From: Glebionis coronaria
Lineage: Eukaryota; Streptophyta; Magnoliopsida; Asterales; Asteraceae
DNA length: 64,000 bases
Assembly (NCBI GenBank): GCA_025667525.1
Contig: CM046876.1
Location: forward strand, 567,917,469-567,981,468
Direction: 5' to 3'
Shown here: piece after piece, positions 24,190 to 37,800 of the stretch
How the letters are laid out: each line of letters starts with the position of its first letter
How positions within the stretch are numbered: the first letter of the stretch is position 1
Translations under genes and position numbers: made by a program
The notes under the pieces: generated by a model
Seen by the model: only the letters and a program-made list of their open reading frames with translations
What the model was told of the DNA's origin: nothing
Database searches by the model: none

Positions 24190-27100
24190 GCAGGCGATAG
24201 TAGGCAGGAGTAGCTATTTGTTTTATAAAAGTGTTGATTTATCTGTTATTATAAAGTGTAAATAGCGGAAAAGCTAAACCGCTATTAGCGTATCAAATAG
24301 GAATGTTTAAAAGCTAAACGGTCATAGTCAACCGACACAACCATAACCACAACAATTCCACTTTTGTCCCTCGAACCCGCACCTCTTGGTTGGGGAACGA
24401 TCTCTCAGACACCACTGGAACAAAGGCTCATTGGTGCCAAACAAGCACTCTATTCTAAGCGATAAAAGCGAAACGGTTAATAAAGCTTGTCGCCAAAGAC
24501 AACAAGACTCGACCAAGACATAAGTGTGATATTATGTGTGTCAGTGAATGATTTTCTTTGAAAAAATAATTACTGATAGATTGCCAAACAGTATTTCCTG
24601 CTATGTGTTTAGCTGATAAGTGATAAGCTGATTGACTGATTCCGCTTAAACAGAGAGATATTCTCGTTAGGCTTAAAATTGGAATAGAATCCCTTTTGTG
24701 TATTTCAAGTGAAGACGGTGTTTGGAATTGCTTTTTTATACTGCTTATATATATTTTGGAGTGTTAGGATAATCTAAAATGGTTATCTGCTTGCTTATTT
24801 ACTTTTTTAACTACTTATTGTATATATTACCCTTTTTTGACAGTATAAGCTAATTCAACATTATAACCTGAGCTGCTAATTGCCTAATTTGCTTGAGCCT
24901 ACCTCTAGAAAACAGCTTGTAACACTTCATGCTAAACTTTATGTATGTTTGAATTCTGTTTTGTAGTTAATAATCTGAGTCTGTGATTGACTAATGGTGT
25001 ACTGTTGATTTGTTAAAATCAGAATCAAACGGTGGATATCGCCTTCCTCCACCAGAGATTAAAGATATTGTTGATGCACCACCAGTACCCGCTTTATCAT
25101 TTTCACCGTTTAGGGACAAAATATTGTTCCTAAAGCGAAGATCTTTACCTCCATTGTCTGAGCTAGCAAAACCAGAGGACAAGCTTGCGGGAATTCGTAT
25201 TGATGGGAAATCTAATGCACGCAGTAGGATGTGAGTGAAGAGGATGTTCGTTATGGATTCTGTAATGCAAGTCACTTTTTTTGTACTTTAATCGACAGTC
25301 GATTGAAGAAATTTCGTTGGTTGTTTACAGGTCATTCTATACTGGTATTGGGATCCATGATTTAAAGGATGATGGTACACTAGGCCCAGAAAATTTGGTA
25401 CATGGCTTTCCAGATGGATCTAAACTTAATTTTGTGAAATGGTAACCGCCATCATGGTTGATTTTTTAGTTTCTTATACTATGTTACCGTATACTTTACC
25501 ATCTCTAATTCTCTATGGAATGTAATTAATTTCTTCTTTTATTCTCAATAAGGTCACCTGATGGCATGCACTTAGCCTTCAGCATTCGGCAAGACGAGGT
25601 AATGCATTAACTGTCTTTGATTTTGGCTTATTGTGTTGTAGTCAAAGTTTTGCTTGATAATCCTAACCTTGTGAATTTATGGATTGAACAGGTGGAAGAT
25701 GTTGATAGTAAGCTAAGATTATGGGTTGCAGATGTGGAAACAGGAAAAGCTAAGCCTGTATTTCAGTCACAAGACGTGTATCTCAATGCAATTTATGACC
25801 AGTATGTACCACTTTTATGTAGAATTGCAAAATAAGCGAGTCGGGCAGGTTGGGTGATTGGTTAAGAGTTAAGGTAGGTTTGGGTCAAAAGAGTTATGTT
25901 TTAGTGCTGGTTAATTCGACCTGAAAAACATGTTTAAACCTTCTCATCTGTAATTGAAAGTAGTCAATGTGCTAATGTTATTTTGCCATAAAAGGGAATT
26001 ACACTAATGATCCAACTTTTTTTTGTTATAACACTTTAGCAGTTTTGATGCACTTGAAATCACTTTAAATGATTTTCAACCAGAATAACGGTTTTGCCGA
26101 TTTTACCCTTTTGTTTAGAGGGTGTTTTGGATTGCATATATTTTAGGGCTTATTGGCTTACTGCTTTTTCTTGAAAAAAAACTTTTTGGAAGTGCTTGGG
26201 TTTCTAATGGGTTACTAGATTATCTGCATATAGTTTGATGAAATAAGCCCTTGTAAATTCTTCTAGCTTAACCCATTTGATATAGCATAACTTAGATCAA
26301 CCCATCCGTATGTAAATGGGTTGAAATTACGACCTATACTATTGGTTTGAAATTAAACAATTTATAATCTATTATAACTTATTTGGCAATTGGCAATAAT
26401 AACATCTTCTTTTAACTTTCAGGTATGTGTGGGTGAATAATTCGACTCTCTTGGTTTGTACAATTCCGGCATCTCGAGGAAGCGCCCCGAAAAAACCGTT
26501 AGTGCCCGCAGGTCCTAAAATCCAATCCAATGAGCAGAAAACTGTCGTTCAATCACGAACCTACCAAGATTTACTCAAAGATGAATACGATGAAGAATTA
26601 TTCGAGTATTATGCCACGTCACAACTTGTTTTGGTGTCTTTAGATGGAAGTGTGAGATTATTCGGGGAGCCATCTTTGTACACATCACTAGATCCATCTC
26701 CTGATGAGAAATATATTCTACTCAGTTCAACTCATCGACCATACTCTTTTACCGTGCCAAGTGGAAGATTTCCTAATAAGGTTGACTTGTGGACAGCTGA
26801 GGGGAAGTATGTAAGGACACTGTGTGATTTACCCGTCGCTGAAGACATTCCAATTGCATCTAATAGTGTTAGAAAAGGCATGCGTTCCTTAAATTGGAGG
26901 GCAGATAAACCTTCTGAACTCTACTGGTATGTCTTCTTTCTGCCTAAAATAATATTACGTGCTTGCAGCTTCTAAACTTGATTATCTAGATTAGATCAAT
27001 AAATAATAACTTAATAAGATAATAAGAATTAGTGTCACTTCACCCAAATACTAAAAGCCTAACTATCTGCTATTAGAAAACGCAGTTATTAAACAACTGC

Positions 27101-30100
27101 TTTATGAAAAACTGTGTCGAGCGCCCCCTAATTTTGTAAGTTTGTTTGATTGAAGGGTGGAGACACAAGACGGGGGTGATGCCAAAGTAGAAGTGTCTCC
27201 TCGTGACATAGTGTACACGCAATCTGCTGATGCCCCTCAAGGTGAGGAGCCAAAGATCTTCTATAAGCTCGATCTTCGTTATGGGTAAGCGTATAACCAA
27301 ACCCCCATCCCAATACCCACACACTAATGATTCTGCATGTGAGTTCGGTTTAAAAATGCCAAGCTTTTTGATATTTGCAGAGGAATAAGCTGGTGTGATG
27401 ATTCACTTGCATTAGTATATGAATCTTGGTACAAAACACGTCGTGTAAGAACCTGGTTGGTCTCCCCTGGGTCCAACGAGACTCCACGTTTGTTATTTGA
27501 TAGATCGTCTGAAGATGTATACTCTGACCCTGGTTCTCCTATGTTAAGAAGAACTCCTGCTGGCACTTATGTTATTGCAAAGTTTAAAAAGGAAAATAAA
27601 GAAGGCACATATTTATTACTAAATGGAAGTGGTGCTACACCAGAAGGAAACATACCTTTTCTGGATCTCTTTGACATGTACGTGTTTCGCTATATACAAT
27701 TATATATTTTCTGGAAGTGGCAATATTGGTGGGTCGACATATTAGATAAAGGGTCAAAAGATGTGTAATTCGGGTTTGGTTGCCTCTGAAACACTTTTTG
27801 TCTAATAGTTTATTCTCGTTTTTATGAATATTGGTGTGTAAATATGGTTAAAAAAGATATATTTGTTCAACAATGATCTAAGTTTTGAATAAAATGATTT
27901 TGTAGGTTTTTGTGCACAAAAAGTACTCTTAAGGTGACTTTTACCTGTTTGACCCGTCTTCTTCTAAGTCAATAATTTTTATTTGAACTTATTTTACCCA
28001 TTATAATTAAACACAACCCCAATTGACGGATTGATTAATATATGGGTGCAATTGCCACCTCTAATATAATCCTTTGTCTCATGGACTTCCTTTTGCTGAA
28101 ATTTTATGACATAACTTATTTCAGAGAAACGGGGGATAAGGAAAGAATATGGCAGAGCGACAAGGAGAAATATTTTGAGAGTGTTGTGGCTTTAATGTCT
28201 GGCCAAACTGCGGGAGACTTGTATGTGAATGATCTAAAAGTGTTGACTTCTAAAGAGTCCAAGACGGAAAACACCCAATATTATTTTCAAAAATGGCCAG
28301 AAAAGAAATCTTGCCAAATCACTAACTTCCCGCATCCGTACCCTCAATTGGCGTCATTACAGAAGGAAATGGTGCGATACAAGAGACAGGATGGAGTTCA
28401 ACTCACTGCAACTTTATACCTGCCACCTGGCTATGATGCGTCACGAGATGGCCCACTACCTTGTTTGGTTTGGTCGTATCCTGGAGAGTTTAAAAACAAA
28501 GAAGCAGCTGGACAAGTTCGTGGGTCTCCTAATACGTTTGCAGGCATAGGTTCCACATCACCACTGCTTTGGTTGGCAAGGAGGTACGTGTGCATTGTTA
28601 TTTAAATTATGTATCTTGTATATTTTATACTTCGGTTGTGTTGGTATGTTTGAATTAGGGAAGTGACATAATGGTCCATTTCAATGGAACGAAAAATAGT
28701 CTGTTTGTTTAGTCAATCGGGGTGAAATGGACCTTTTCTAAAGGAATGTGATTCATTCCATTTTATTTCTTTCCATGACGAGGGTATCTTTTTCCTCCTT
28801 CCATGTTTTTTTTTGGCGTGGGGTAAAAGCAACAATTTATCACCCTTATTAGAATATCTTCAATATGATTAATGATTTTATAAATTTCAAAACGTGATAT
28901 AAGTTTCTTTATTAACTTTTAAAAATATAACCAGTACATATAAGTTGATGTTTTATGCTTATTATGTTCCATATCCTATTCTTTTAAGTAGAGCAAATTA
29001 ACCGAAATTAAATTAATCAGTTAAAATAACATTTGCAGTCATAAAAAACACACAGTTAAAATAGCATTCGCAGTTAAAAAAAAATCAGTTGAAAATAACA
29101 TTGATTTACCATGAAGTCTGGATGGAATCTTGTTTCATTTCTACAGGCATGATGATGGAATGTAATGATCCATTCCATTACCTTACTGATTCGTTGATTC
29201 TATCACCTCATGTCCTCCATTCCCTTCCTTTGTCAGTTGTCATTTGAGAAATAAAATAGACCCTTTTCCCTTTGTATTTGAGCAATCTTATAGTTCATGT
29301 AATTTTTGCAGATATGCTATATTATCCGGGCCAACAATTCCAATCATTGGCGAGGGCAAGGAAGAAGCAAATGATAGGTATTTATTTTGGACGAATATAT
29401 ACTTTTATTGCTATATCTTTTCACATTTTACTGACCATTATGAGCAATGTTGTTGTCATCAGCTACGTTGAGCAACTTGTTTGGAGTGCAGAGGCTGCAG
29501 TGGAGGAAGTTATCCGCCGTGGGGTAAACTCTTTTTTCTTACCTTACTCGAGGCAAACGTACAAAAGTAGTTGCCTGACAAACCAATCTGATCCAATTCA
29601 ATCCACACTAGAAATACTCATTTCGACCCATAACCCAACTAACAGATTTTTCCATCTTACCACCCTACTTGACATCATTTCATGTGTCTAATTTAATTGT
29701 TGCTTCTTCAAAAAATGAAGGTGGCTCATCCAGACAAAATTGCAATTGGAGGACATTCTTATGGGGCATTCATGACTGCAAATCTGTTGGCACATGCCCC
29801 TCATCTTTTCTGTTGTGGAATTGCTCGCTCAGGAGCTTTCTTTTTGTTTAATGTCAATTTGTCAAGTTTTATAGAAAAAAGTTAAGCATACCGGTTACAA
29901 AATGATCCGATGGGACACAAAGCTGCTTTTAAATGACTCAGATTTAGAAAAGAATAAGTACAATGGCTAATATAAGACAAATGGAAAAGTAAGTTGGTAT
30001 TTATGCAACAAACCATACACTATTTTTTCATTGTAAAATATGTGACTTTGGATGCAGTCGGATCGTTTCTTTCAAGCTTTAAAAGGGCACGGGGCCCTGT

Positions 30101-31324
30101 CTCGCCTAGTCATTCTTCCATTTGAGAGCCATGGCTATTCATCACGGGAGAGCATAATGCATTGTCTTTGGGAGACGGATAGGTGGCTACAGAAGTTTTG
30201 TGTTTCCAACTCTTCTGAAGCCAGCATAGAATCAAAAACTGATGAAAGCGAAACTGTTGCCTCTGGCGGTGGTGCAGTTGCTGAGCTTGAAGACATTGGA
30301 AATGGAGTTGATGGTCTCCATTTTAATACAAGATCATCACTTTGGTAATTTCTACTTTTACTATTTAGTATAAAGATAACACCGTGATGAAAAGCAACCA
30401 CAGTTATATGTTGACCTTGAACAAAATTTAGAGGTCGCAGTGTCAACTCTTCAATATAAAACGGGTCGATTTGTGGTAAATTTTTTGTTATCTCCGGTAG
30501 ATCAATTGAGTAAAATTTTAGAAAATTGTCGTGTGGTAGAAAGGTAGATCCAAAGTCGTCCCGAGTGTTTTAGAAAATTGGCCTATGTAGACGCACCTAA
30601 TTCGATGCAAACAATGATTTAAACATTATTTTTCATAAATATCAAAAAAAAAAAAAAAAGTTTGGCTGGTTAATCCATCCTGATTTGTTTTAAAAGGTGT
30701 CTGCCACTAACCCTACAAATTTTCGGCAGCCGTTTCTTCCTTACTGCATGAAATGGTTATACTATGTAAACACATTTGCTCAATGTTGAAAGGCTGTGAT
30801 CTGACTGCTCACGTGATACGTATGTATGGCGTCTCTGATGCAGGTCAATACCAGGTTAACTTATATATTTTTTTTTATTATGAACGTATTTCAGATATCT
30901 TCTCTCTGGAGCAACTATTAATAAAGGTTGGACTTGACCGTGTGTCCATTGTTATATAAAGGAACTTATTAGCTGCACCAGACATGCCGTGGCTCAGCTC
31001 CTAAGAAACATGCTGGCCCGATGTTGTACAATGTAAAGATGAAGGGAAGGCTACTGAACCATCCTTGTATTCTTGAAACGGAATCAAATTTGATATTTGA
31101 AATGAGATACAGTTAACTAATCTTCCGACATGAAACTGTCAATAATTGAAATGTTTTTCTAGAAACGCAATTCATTTGGCGACATGTGAGTGATACTGTG
31201 CAAATTGTTGAGCTTTTCTGTATACATCTCGCAATATATGATAATTCGCTCTTTGCCCCTGATAATTTCACTTTGTCCAACTGCTTATGTTATATTCACT
31301 AATGTCCTATAATTCTATTAATAC

Positions 31325-32725
31325 TAGGGGTGTTTGTTTTAGCTTATATAAGCCATTTATGGCTTATATAAGCCTAGCTTTAATAAGCTTCTAAGCCCAT
31401 GGCTTATATAAGCTTAAGTTAACATAAGGGTAAAATGGTAAATACGTTATATAAGCCCAAACCTTCATAAAAAAGCCATATTTTTGTGGCTTATCAAAAC
31501 ATCTATATATAAGCTTATAAGCCCATTTATATAAGTTTAGCCAAACACTTAGTTTAGGCTTATAAGAGCAACTGCAATGGTGGGTTTTGTGAATGACTTT
31601 ACATCTTTGTGAATGGCTTTTTGCATTGTGATAAAGACTTGACAAATGACTTTTAAGTGAAAGACTTTGAATCTATCAAGCGTTTGATAGAATTTTTGGC
31701 AAGCTGTTTTTATTAAATGCAAACTTCTTGAGTTTTCATCTTATACCCTGCACTCAACACATTTCTCAACTTTTATCCATTTTCATGTAGTAGTGAGTAG
31801 TCTATTTGTTTTACTGCTATATTATGCATGTGTATGCATACACATGTATACTTGCAAACAACTTTAATCCATTATCATCGACATAACTTTTACAGCCTCA
31901 CGTATGTTCGAAAAGGACATCAAATTGCATAGTACAACATCATACGTAAACAAGAATTGCATAGTACATCCTCATATGTAAACCAAAAAGACTCGTATTT
32001 ATATAATTAGAAAGGACCATACTTGAGTTGTGGTATCAAGCAACTCATGTTACGTGAGTCGCGGTTCAAGATATGACAGGTATCTGCCGAAGTGATCATA
32101 GATTTGTTTTGTTTTGGGTGTTTGTTTGATTAGTTTTATGGTTTTGTGATCAATAATATTAGAATACATTTATAAAAGACAATTATGGTTCAAGATGTAT
32201 AACACTACTGTATTATTTGGCTTAGTGAAGACGAAAAAGTGTTGAAGATATGATCTTGCAACGACTACAGTTGTCCCTGATTACACAAATGAAGCATTAT
32301 AAAAAAAACAATCTCTTGAACGCATCCAACATACCACAAACAAATCAACAAACACAATCTCGACCTCTTAGTTTTGGCCAGTTTCAACATCCACAGCAAA
32401 GAACAACAACATTTGGAAATATTAACCATGATACCCCAACAAGCAATAGTCTTAGATGCAGGATGCAGGTTTGGTGTAAAATGAAGGGCATTTTTTAAAA
32501 ATATAAATAGATAAAGATAGTTTATATAAAATATTTGTGAAAAGTTTTTCAAAAACTTGTTTGCATTGAAGAAGTTTTACACAAATGACTTTTTGTAAGG
32601 TGACATTTATTGAAATATTAACTGTGAGCAAAAAAAAAAAGTCTTAAAGACTTTCTACCAGTGTGGTTGCTCTAAGCTTATATAAGCTAATAAGCCCATT
32701 AGATAAGCTAAAACAAACACCCCTA
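31325..32725. mobile_element. MITE with AGGGGTGTTTGTTTTAGC termini, split by another element
   Basis: The left terminus AGGGGTGTTTGTTTTAGC is repeated exactly in inverse at the right end (about 32705-32725). Inside, AGCTTATATAAGC palindromes recur. The true element is about 290 bp; the rest is the inner insertion at 31566-32672. It begins just beyond the detectable end of the CGEP duplication. Confidence 0.7.
31566..32672. mobile_element. Harbinger-like element nested in the previous MITE
   Basis: Ends GAGCAACTGCAATGG and, complemented, GAGCAACCACACTGG, flanked by TAA on both sides (31563-31565 and 32673-32675). About 1.1 kb. A Gln/Asn-rich open frame at 32250-32498 may be a scrap of coding sequence but matches no family I recognise. 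Confidence 0.6.
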
Positions 32726-32878
32726 AAACAAGGTTTATGCTTAAGACATTTCTTACTAGTTTTCATTGGTTATTTGAATGACATCATATACTAAATTTAT
32801 TTATTTTAAATGTATTTTCAGTATAATTCTTTTAAAGACCAATCCACTTAGGACGGAGAGGGTGGTAACATAAAACTT

Positions 32879-33345
32879 GGGTGGAAACGAGCTGAGCTGC
32901 TCGTGAAAAGCTTGAGATCGGATTGGTAAAAAGCTCGATCGAGTCGAGCTTAAACGAGATCGAGCCCGAGCTCGAGCCTACATTGAAGCTCGTTTATTAA
33001 ACGAGTTCGAGCCCGAGCTTTACGTACAAAGCTCGTTTTGGCTCGCGAGCCTAAACGAGCCTAGTGTTTTCTACACGAGCTTATCTACGAGATTATTAAC
33101 AAGCTTATTAACGAGCCTAATTTATATATATCACGAGCTAAGTTCGAGCCAAATTTTATTTTTACATTGCCAAATCATATAAACGAGCCGAGCTCGACCC
33201 GAGCTTGTGTACCATACCACGAGCCGAGCTCGAACCTAAATATAAGGCTCGAAACGAGCCGAGCTCGAGCTCGAGCTTTGTAAAACTTAAACGAGCCGAG
33301 CTCGAGCTCTGGCGAGCTTGAGCTCGGCTCGGCTCGTTTCCACCC
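32879..33345. mobile_element. CGAGCT-rich inverted-repeat MITE
   Basis: Ends GGGTGGAAACGAGCTGAGC and, complemented, GGGTGGAAACGAGCCGAGC. The body is a patchwork of GAGCTCGAGC and AACGAGCC words, giving strong self-complementarity and low-complexity open frames. No clear target duplication. Repeats of this kind are widespread in eudicot genomes. Confidence 0.65.
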
Positions 33346-33568
33346 ACCTTTCATTTCAGCACTTCAGCTTTTAGTAACTCGTCAAAAACTGATCTTACCA
33401 TTATCATAAGGATAAAAAACCTTAGCTTCACTTCATCTCCACTTTATATAAGATATATCTCATTAAATATCTCCACAATCACAAACATATTAAAAATTAT
33501 TAAAAAGGAAAAAGATAACACGTGTATCAGGTGGTGAAAAACTCACCCTTTGCTGGTTTCTAAACATT

Positions 33569-33950
33569 GGTTATGTTTGGTAAGAGTTTTTTAAAGCTTT
33601 TTAAAAAAAATAATCTAATAGCTCTGTTTGGTACAACAATTTTTAAGAGCCGTTAGCTTTTTATTTTCACCAAGTAGCTTTTAAATAAAAAGCTATCTGA
33701 TATAGCTTTTTAAATTATCAAGAGCTGTTAAAGCTGTAGGTTACTGATATACCCCCAACCATATTATAATTTATTTAAATATGTCCTTTTAAGTCATTTT
33801 ATATTTTAATTTTTATAGTTAACATCTAATATACCAAACACTTTTATTAAAAATAAAGCTTTTTAGTAAACAGTTTACAGCTAACAGCTTATATTTAACA
33901 GCTTACAGTTAACACCTTACACCTTACAGCTAATTTTACCAAACATAGCC
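33569..33950. mobile_element. MITE with GGYTATGTTTGGTAA termini
   Basis: Left end GGTTATGTTTGGTAA and right end, complemented, GGCTATGTTTGGTAA. ATT occurs on both sides (33566-33568 and 33951-33953). The interior is rich in AGCTTTTTA and ACAGCTTACAG words. 382 bp, non-coding. Confidence 0.6.
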
Positions 33951-34004
33951 ATTATCCCACATTTCCACGCATAGCTTTTATATGGGAATGGTGGTAGGTA
34001 GCCC

Positions 34005-34206
34005 GTGGCTTTTTACCACCTATACAAGCCACTCGTGGCTTTTGAAGCCACTCCCTTCGGCCTTAGCTTACTTGAAAACACGTAACACACTGAGCCACTT
34101 TTTACTGTGGCTTTTTGCCACCTATACAAGCCACTCGTGCCTTTTGAAGCCACTCCCTTTGGACTTAGCTTACCTGAGAACACGTAACACATTGAGCCAC
34201 TTTCTT
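34005..34206 (+). repeat. Two tandem 102-bp units
   Basis: Units 34005-34106 and 34107-about 34206 are about 90% alike, each beginning GTGGCTTTTT. The period is exactly 34 codons, so the open frame at 33982-34221 shows a repeated peptide (TYTSHS...LLKPLP...TRNTLSHF). No family is recognised. Probably a chance open frame over a tandem duplication. Confidence 0.6.
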
Positions 34207-34899
34207 TTTATTGGATGGTGAAAATAACCTCTAACGAATACGTATTCGAAATTTAAAATGAGTTTCATTTACCTTCTAAACTACAAATCCTGTATACTTG
34301 ATCATTTTATCATCAAATTTTGATTTGAAAACCACATTATGGATTCAGATTTACCATCATCACCGTAAGCTACTTTCAGGTTAAAGCTTCTATTATCTTG
34401 GAGCTTTTTATATCTAATAATTTTGAACGAGCAGGTAATGAAAAATGTGACAACTTATCAGAGGTTCCTTGATCTCAGTAATGTTTTAAGGCAATATGCA
34501 GTTTATAAGGTTAGTTCTAAACCAACGAATATTAATATTGCTCTTTTAAAATTGAAATAGTGATTAAAGGCTATATTATATTATTATGTCGAAAAAAATC
34601 CGATGATTTATGATGTTTGCTCTCTTTTGACATTGTTAGAGAGTTGGGAATCTACGTCGTTCTCAAAAATGAGTATCATGTCAATAAAAGGAGAACGATA
34701 CCAGCAACACAACAACACCAAATGTGGCACCCCTTGGCGTCACATTTATGGTGCTATTCTATTTTTTATTATTTTTTACCTTTTTATTTTACATTTTATT
34801 TAAAATAAACCCAATTAAATTCATTAAAATAAAATACGATTACAATAAAATAAAAACGATTACACAAGACATCAATTAAAAGACATAAAAACATTAACG

Positions 34900-37800
34900 A
34901 GGCCGACTAGTTTATTGGTCGATATGCCGCTCGGATCAGTGCCTTTTGGGCGTTGATGATAGCGGCGTCGGTCAGATCCATCCCGTGTGTGTCAATTTGT
35001 AGCACACGGATGTCTTCCACAATCTTTTCAGATTGGATCAACCACCTTCGGTCTTCGCTCTCTTGAACGAGCACAAACATTTTGGCTTCGCGGTCTAACT
35101 TTTATTGTTCCGTCATGAAATCTTGATAAGCGATCGGGTTAGAACTGGAGCTAGTGGTCGAGTTAGAACGCGAGCGTTGAGTTTTAGCAAGTTACTGAAA
35201 ACCGGTTGGTCGAGGAAATGCATCATCTCTAAAATGCCCTGGATCTTCATTAGTAACACGAAAACGATGCATTCTTGCATTTTCGATTCGGGTTGGTCCA
35301 CTTGTGCTTGTTTCTCAAAAAAAGCTAACTACTCTTATGATTAAAGTCCGAATCGACATGGGTTTTGTACAAATTATACACCCTCGTCATCCTATCTTCA
35401 TCATTCTCCCCACTACGAACCTCGGTTTCATGCACCAACGAATTAAACTTTTGAACTGGTGGGTCTAAAAGTTGATGTGGTAGAAACATAATGAAGAAAA
35501 CATAAAGGATCTATTTCGACAATTAAGGATTCTTAATTATAGGAATAGAAGATTTTTATGTTTTATTTGAATTTTATCTCTTGTATATCCTGATCCTTGT
35601 GCTATAAAAGGAACCAAAGGTCTTAGGTTTTATTATCACTTTTTCATACAATGTAAACCTAAAGCAAAGTGTGTGTCTTCAGGCGTTAGTGTCTTTGTAA
35701 GACGCCTAGGTTATTTGTTTTTAGTTTTCGTGTTCAATATAGATCAAACGTTTGTTTCTAAACACCTTGTTTATGTGTTTCATTCAATTCCGCCATGTTC
35801 TATACATGTGAATGAGATGCATTCCTAGTAGCTCAAAGATCTGTGAATCCATAGGATTCCACAATTGGTATCAGATCCTCGTGGTTCTCGATGCTAGGAT
35901 TAATGAGGTGTTCGTGTCGTAAAATAATGAAGAAACCCGTCTCGAGGGTTTATGTTGTTTTGTGTGCACAACAGCAGTAAAAATCCCATATCTCATTCGT
36001 TAACCGTTGCATCGTAGCGAAATTCGAACATGAGGTTCTCTACATATGTGTCTACTATCTCAACAGAGGGATCTTCGATCTGATTTTTCTTTAAATAGTT
36101 ATAGCTCGTCGAATATTGCTGCAGAAGTTGAGAAATTGATGGCTGTTAGGGTTTTGTTAAACCCTAGATTGGTTTGTTTGGATGCTGAGGACTCGTATTC
36201 TTTACAGAGATTGCACTAGATTTGGTGAGTTGATTCTTAAATCAACAATGAACTCTAGTGATCCATGTCTATGGCTGCTGTGATGATTTTCGTTTTAAGG
36301 TTTCCACAAACCCTAGATCACTGATGTCAGAAGTAGCAGTTTGACACATGTTTATATGATGAATCAAAACGCAACAGATCATATGAAAACAACAACCATT
36401 GTTAGGTAAACTGTAGCCACTGACGGGCAACAATGGCTAACTCTAGCCAATGATATACATAATCTATCCTTTAACGGGAACATTTTTGTCCAATATTTGT
36501 TCTACCCGCTGACAAGTGTTGCCTATGTTGGACAACACACGCTGAAAGGATATTGGACAAAGAATGATATTGGATGACGAAGTATTTGCTTTTGTTTGGA
36601 GTTAGGTTGAGTTTTTGCACAAAAAACGAGATGGTTACACACACAGGTACATGGGATCTTACATTTTATACAGAATATCATTATTATATTAATGGCTCAG
36701 ATATTTTTTGAGAGAAGTATATGGTTAAGGGGAAGAATTTTTATGATAAAATTGATGTTCGAAGTAGATTTTCGCGGGTTTGTGTTTTATTATATCTTCT
36801 AAAGTGGTGACCTTAGACACTAACTTTAAAGATAACTTGTTCGTGCTTACATTGTTGGTGATAAAGACTTGTCAAATCTAGCAATTTTCAGGTTGCTATC
36901 ACTTGAAGGAGTTACGTTATTTGTGCTCAGTGTCTCATAAATGAATGAGAATTTTGACAAAGGGATCGAGGTCTACTTATATTTTCCAAGTATATAAGTT
37001 CGACGTCACATGGATAGTACAAGACTTAGAACACAGGTTTGGGTTATTCTACTTCTATATCAAGAATGTCGTGTTTATTTTTCTTCGAGGTCGTTACAAA
37101 GAGCCTACTTTTGGAGAATCTTCGATTGCATATATTTGTTACATCCCTATTGATGTAACAAAAAGGGGAAGATATAGATGCTTAACTTGAGGGGAAGAAA
37201 TTTGGAGATCATGTACCATATACAAGAGATACACAGAGAAGTTTTGCCAACATCAACTAGGGAAAGATTGTTGGGTCTAAAAGTTGATGTGGCAGAAACA
37301 TAATAAAGAAACATAAAGGATCTATTTCGAAAACTAAGGATTCTTAATTATGATAAGAATTCAGCATATGAATTATAGGAATAGAAGATTTTTATGTTTT
37401 ATTTGATTTTATCTCTTGTATATCCTTGGTCCTTGTGCTATAAAATGAACCAAAGGTCTTAGGTTTTACTATCACTTTTCCATACAATGTAAAGCTAAAG
37501 TAAAGTGTGTGTGTCTCTAGGCGCTAGTTTCTTTGTAAGACGCCTTGATTGTTTGTTTTTAGTTTTCGTGTTCAATAAAGATCAAATGTTTGTTTCTAAA
37601 CACCTTGTTTATGTGTTTCATTCAATTCCGCCATGTTCTATACATGTGAATGAGATGCATTCCTAGTAGCTCAAAGATCCGCGAATATATAGGATTCCAC
37701 ATGAACAGCCGCATTTAATGGAGCCCACTTTTCTGTCAACATCTTATTGGTACGCTCAAGCAATTTTCATTTCTTGGCTTTGGTATTGTACACGTTGCGT

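Larger units (their letters stand above)
23164..30348 (+). pseudogene. CGEP copy 2: tandem duplicate lacking the transit peptide and catalytic Asp
   Basis: Exons: 23164-23284, 25023-25230, 25331-25441, 25553-25598, 25692-25801, 26423-26926, 27156-27284, 27381-27677, 28125-28583, 29312-29377, 29463-29523, part of exon 12 from 29721, and a terminal exon at 30058-30348. Exons 2-11 have the same lengths and phases as copy 1, with no stops. Exon 1 begins at the Met equivalent to Met51 of copy 1, and an in-frame TAG lies 15 bases before it, so the transit peptide is gone. Exon 12 keeps the nucleophile in GGHSYGAF but breaks off in ARSGA. A deletion of about 450 bp joins it to intron 13, removing exon 13 with the catalytic Asp. 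Reading on gives a stop at 29885 and a 758-residue product without Asp or His. The terminal exon is still open, so the deletion looks fairly recent. Confidence 0.9.

Noticed and set aside
33162..33347. Open frame rich in Ser, Ala, Arg and Leu
   Set aside because: It is a translation of CGAGCT low-complexity MITE sequence.
36945..37190. 81-codon plus-strand open frame inside the small LTR element
   Set aside because: No Gag or Pol resemblance; short and AT-rich, consistent with a chance frame.
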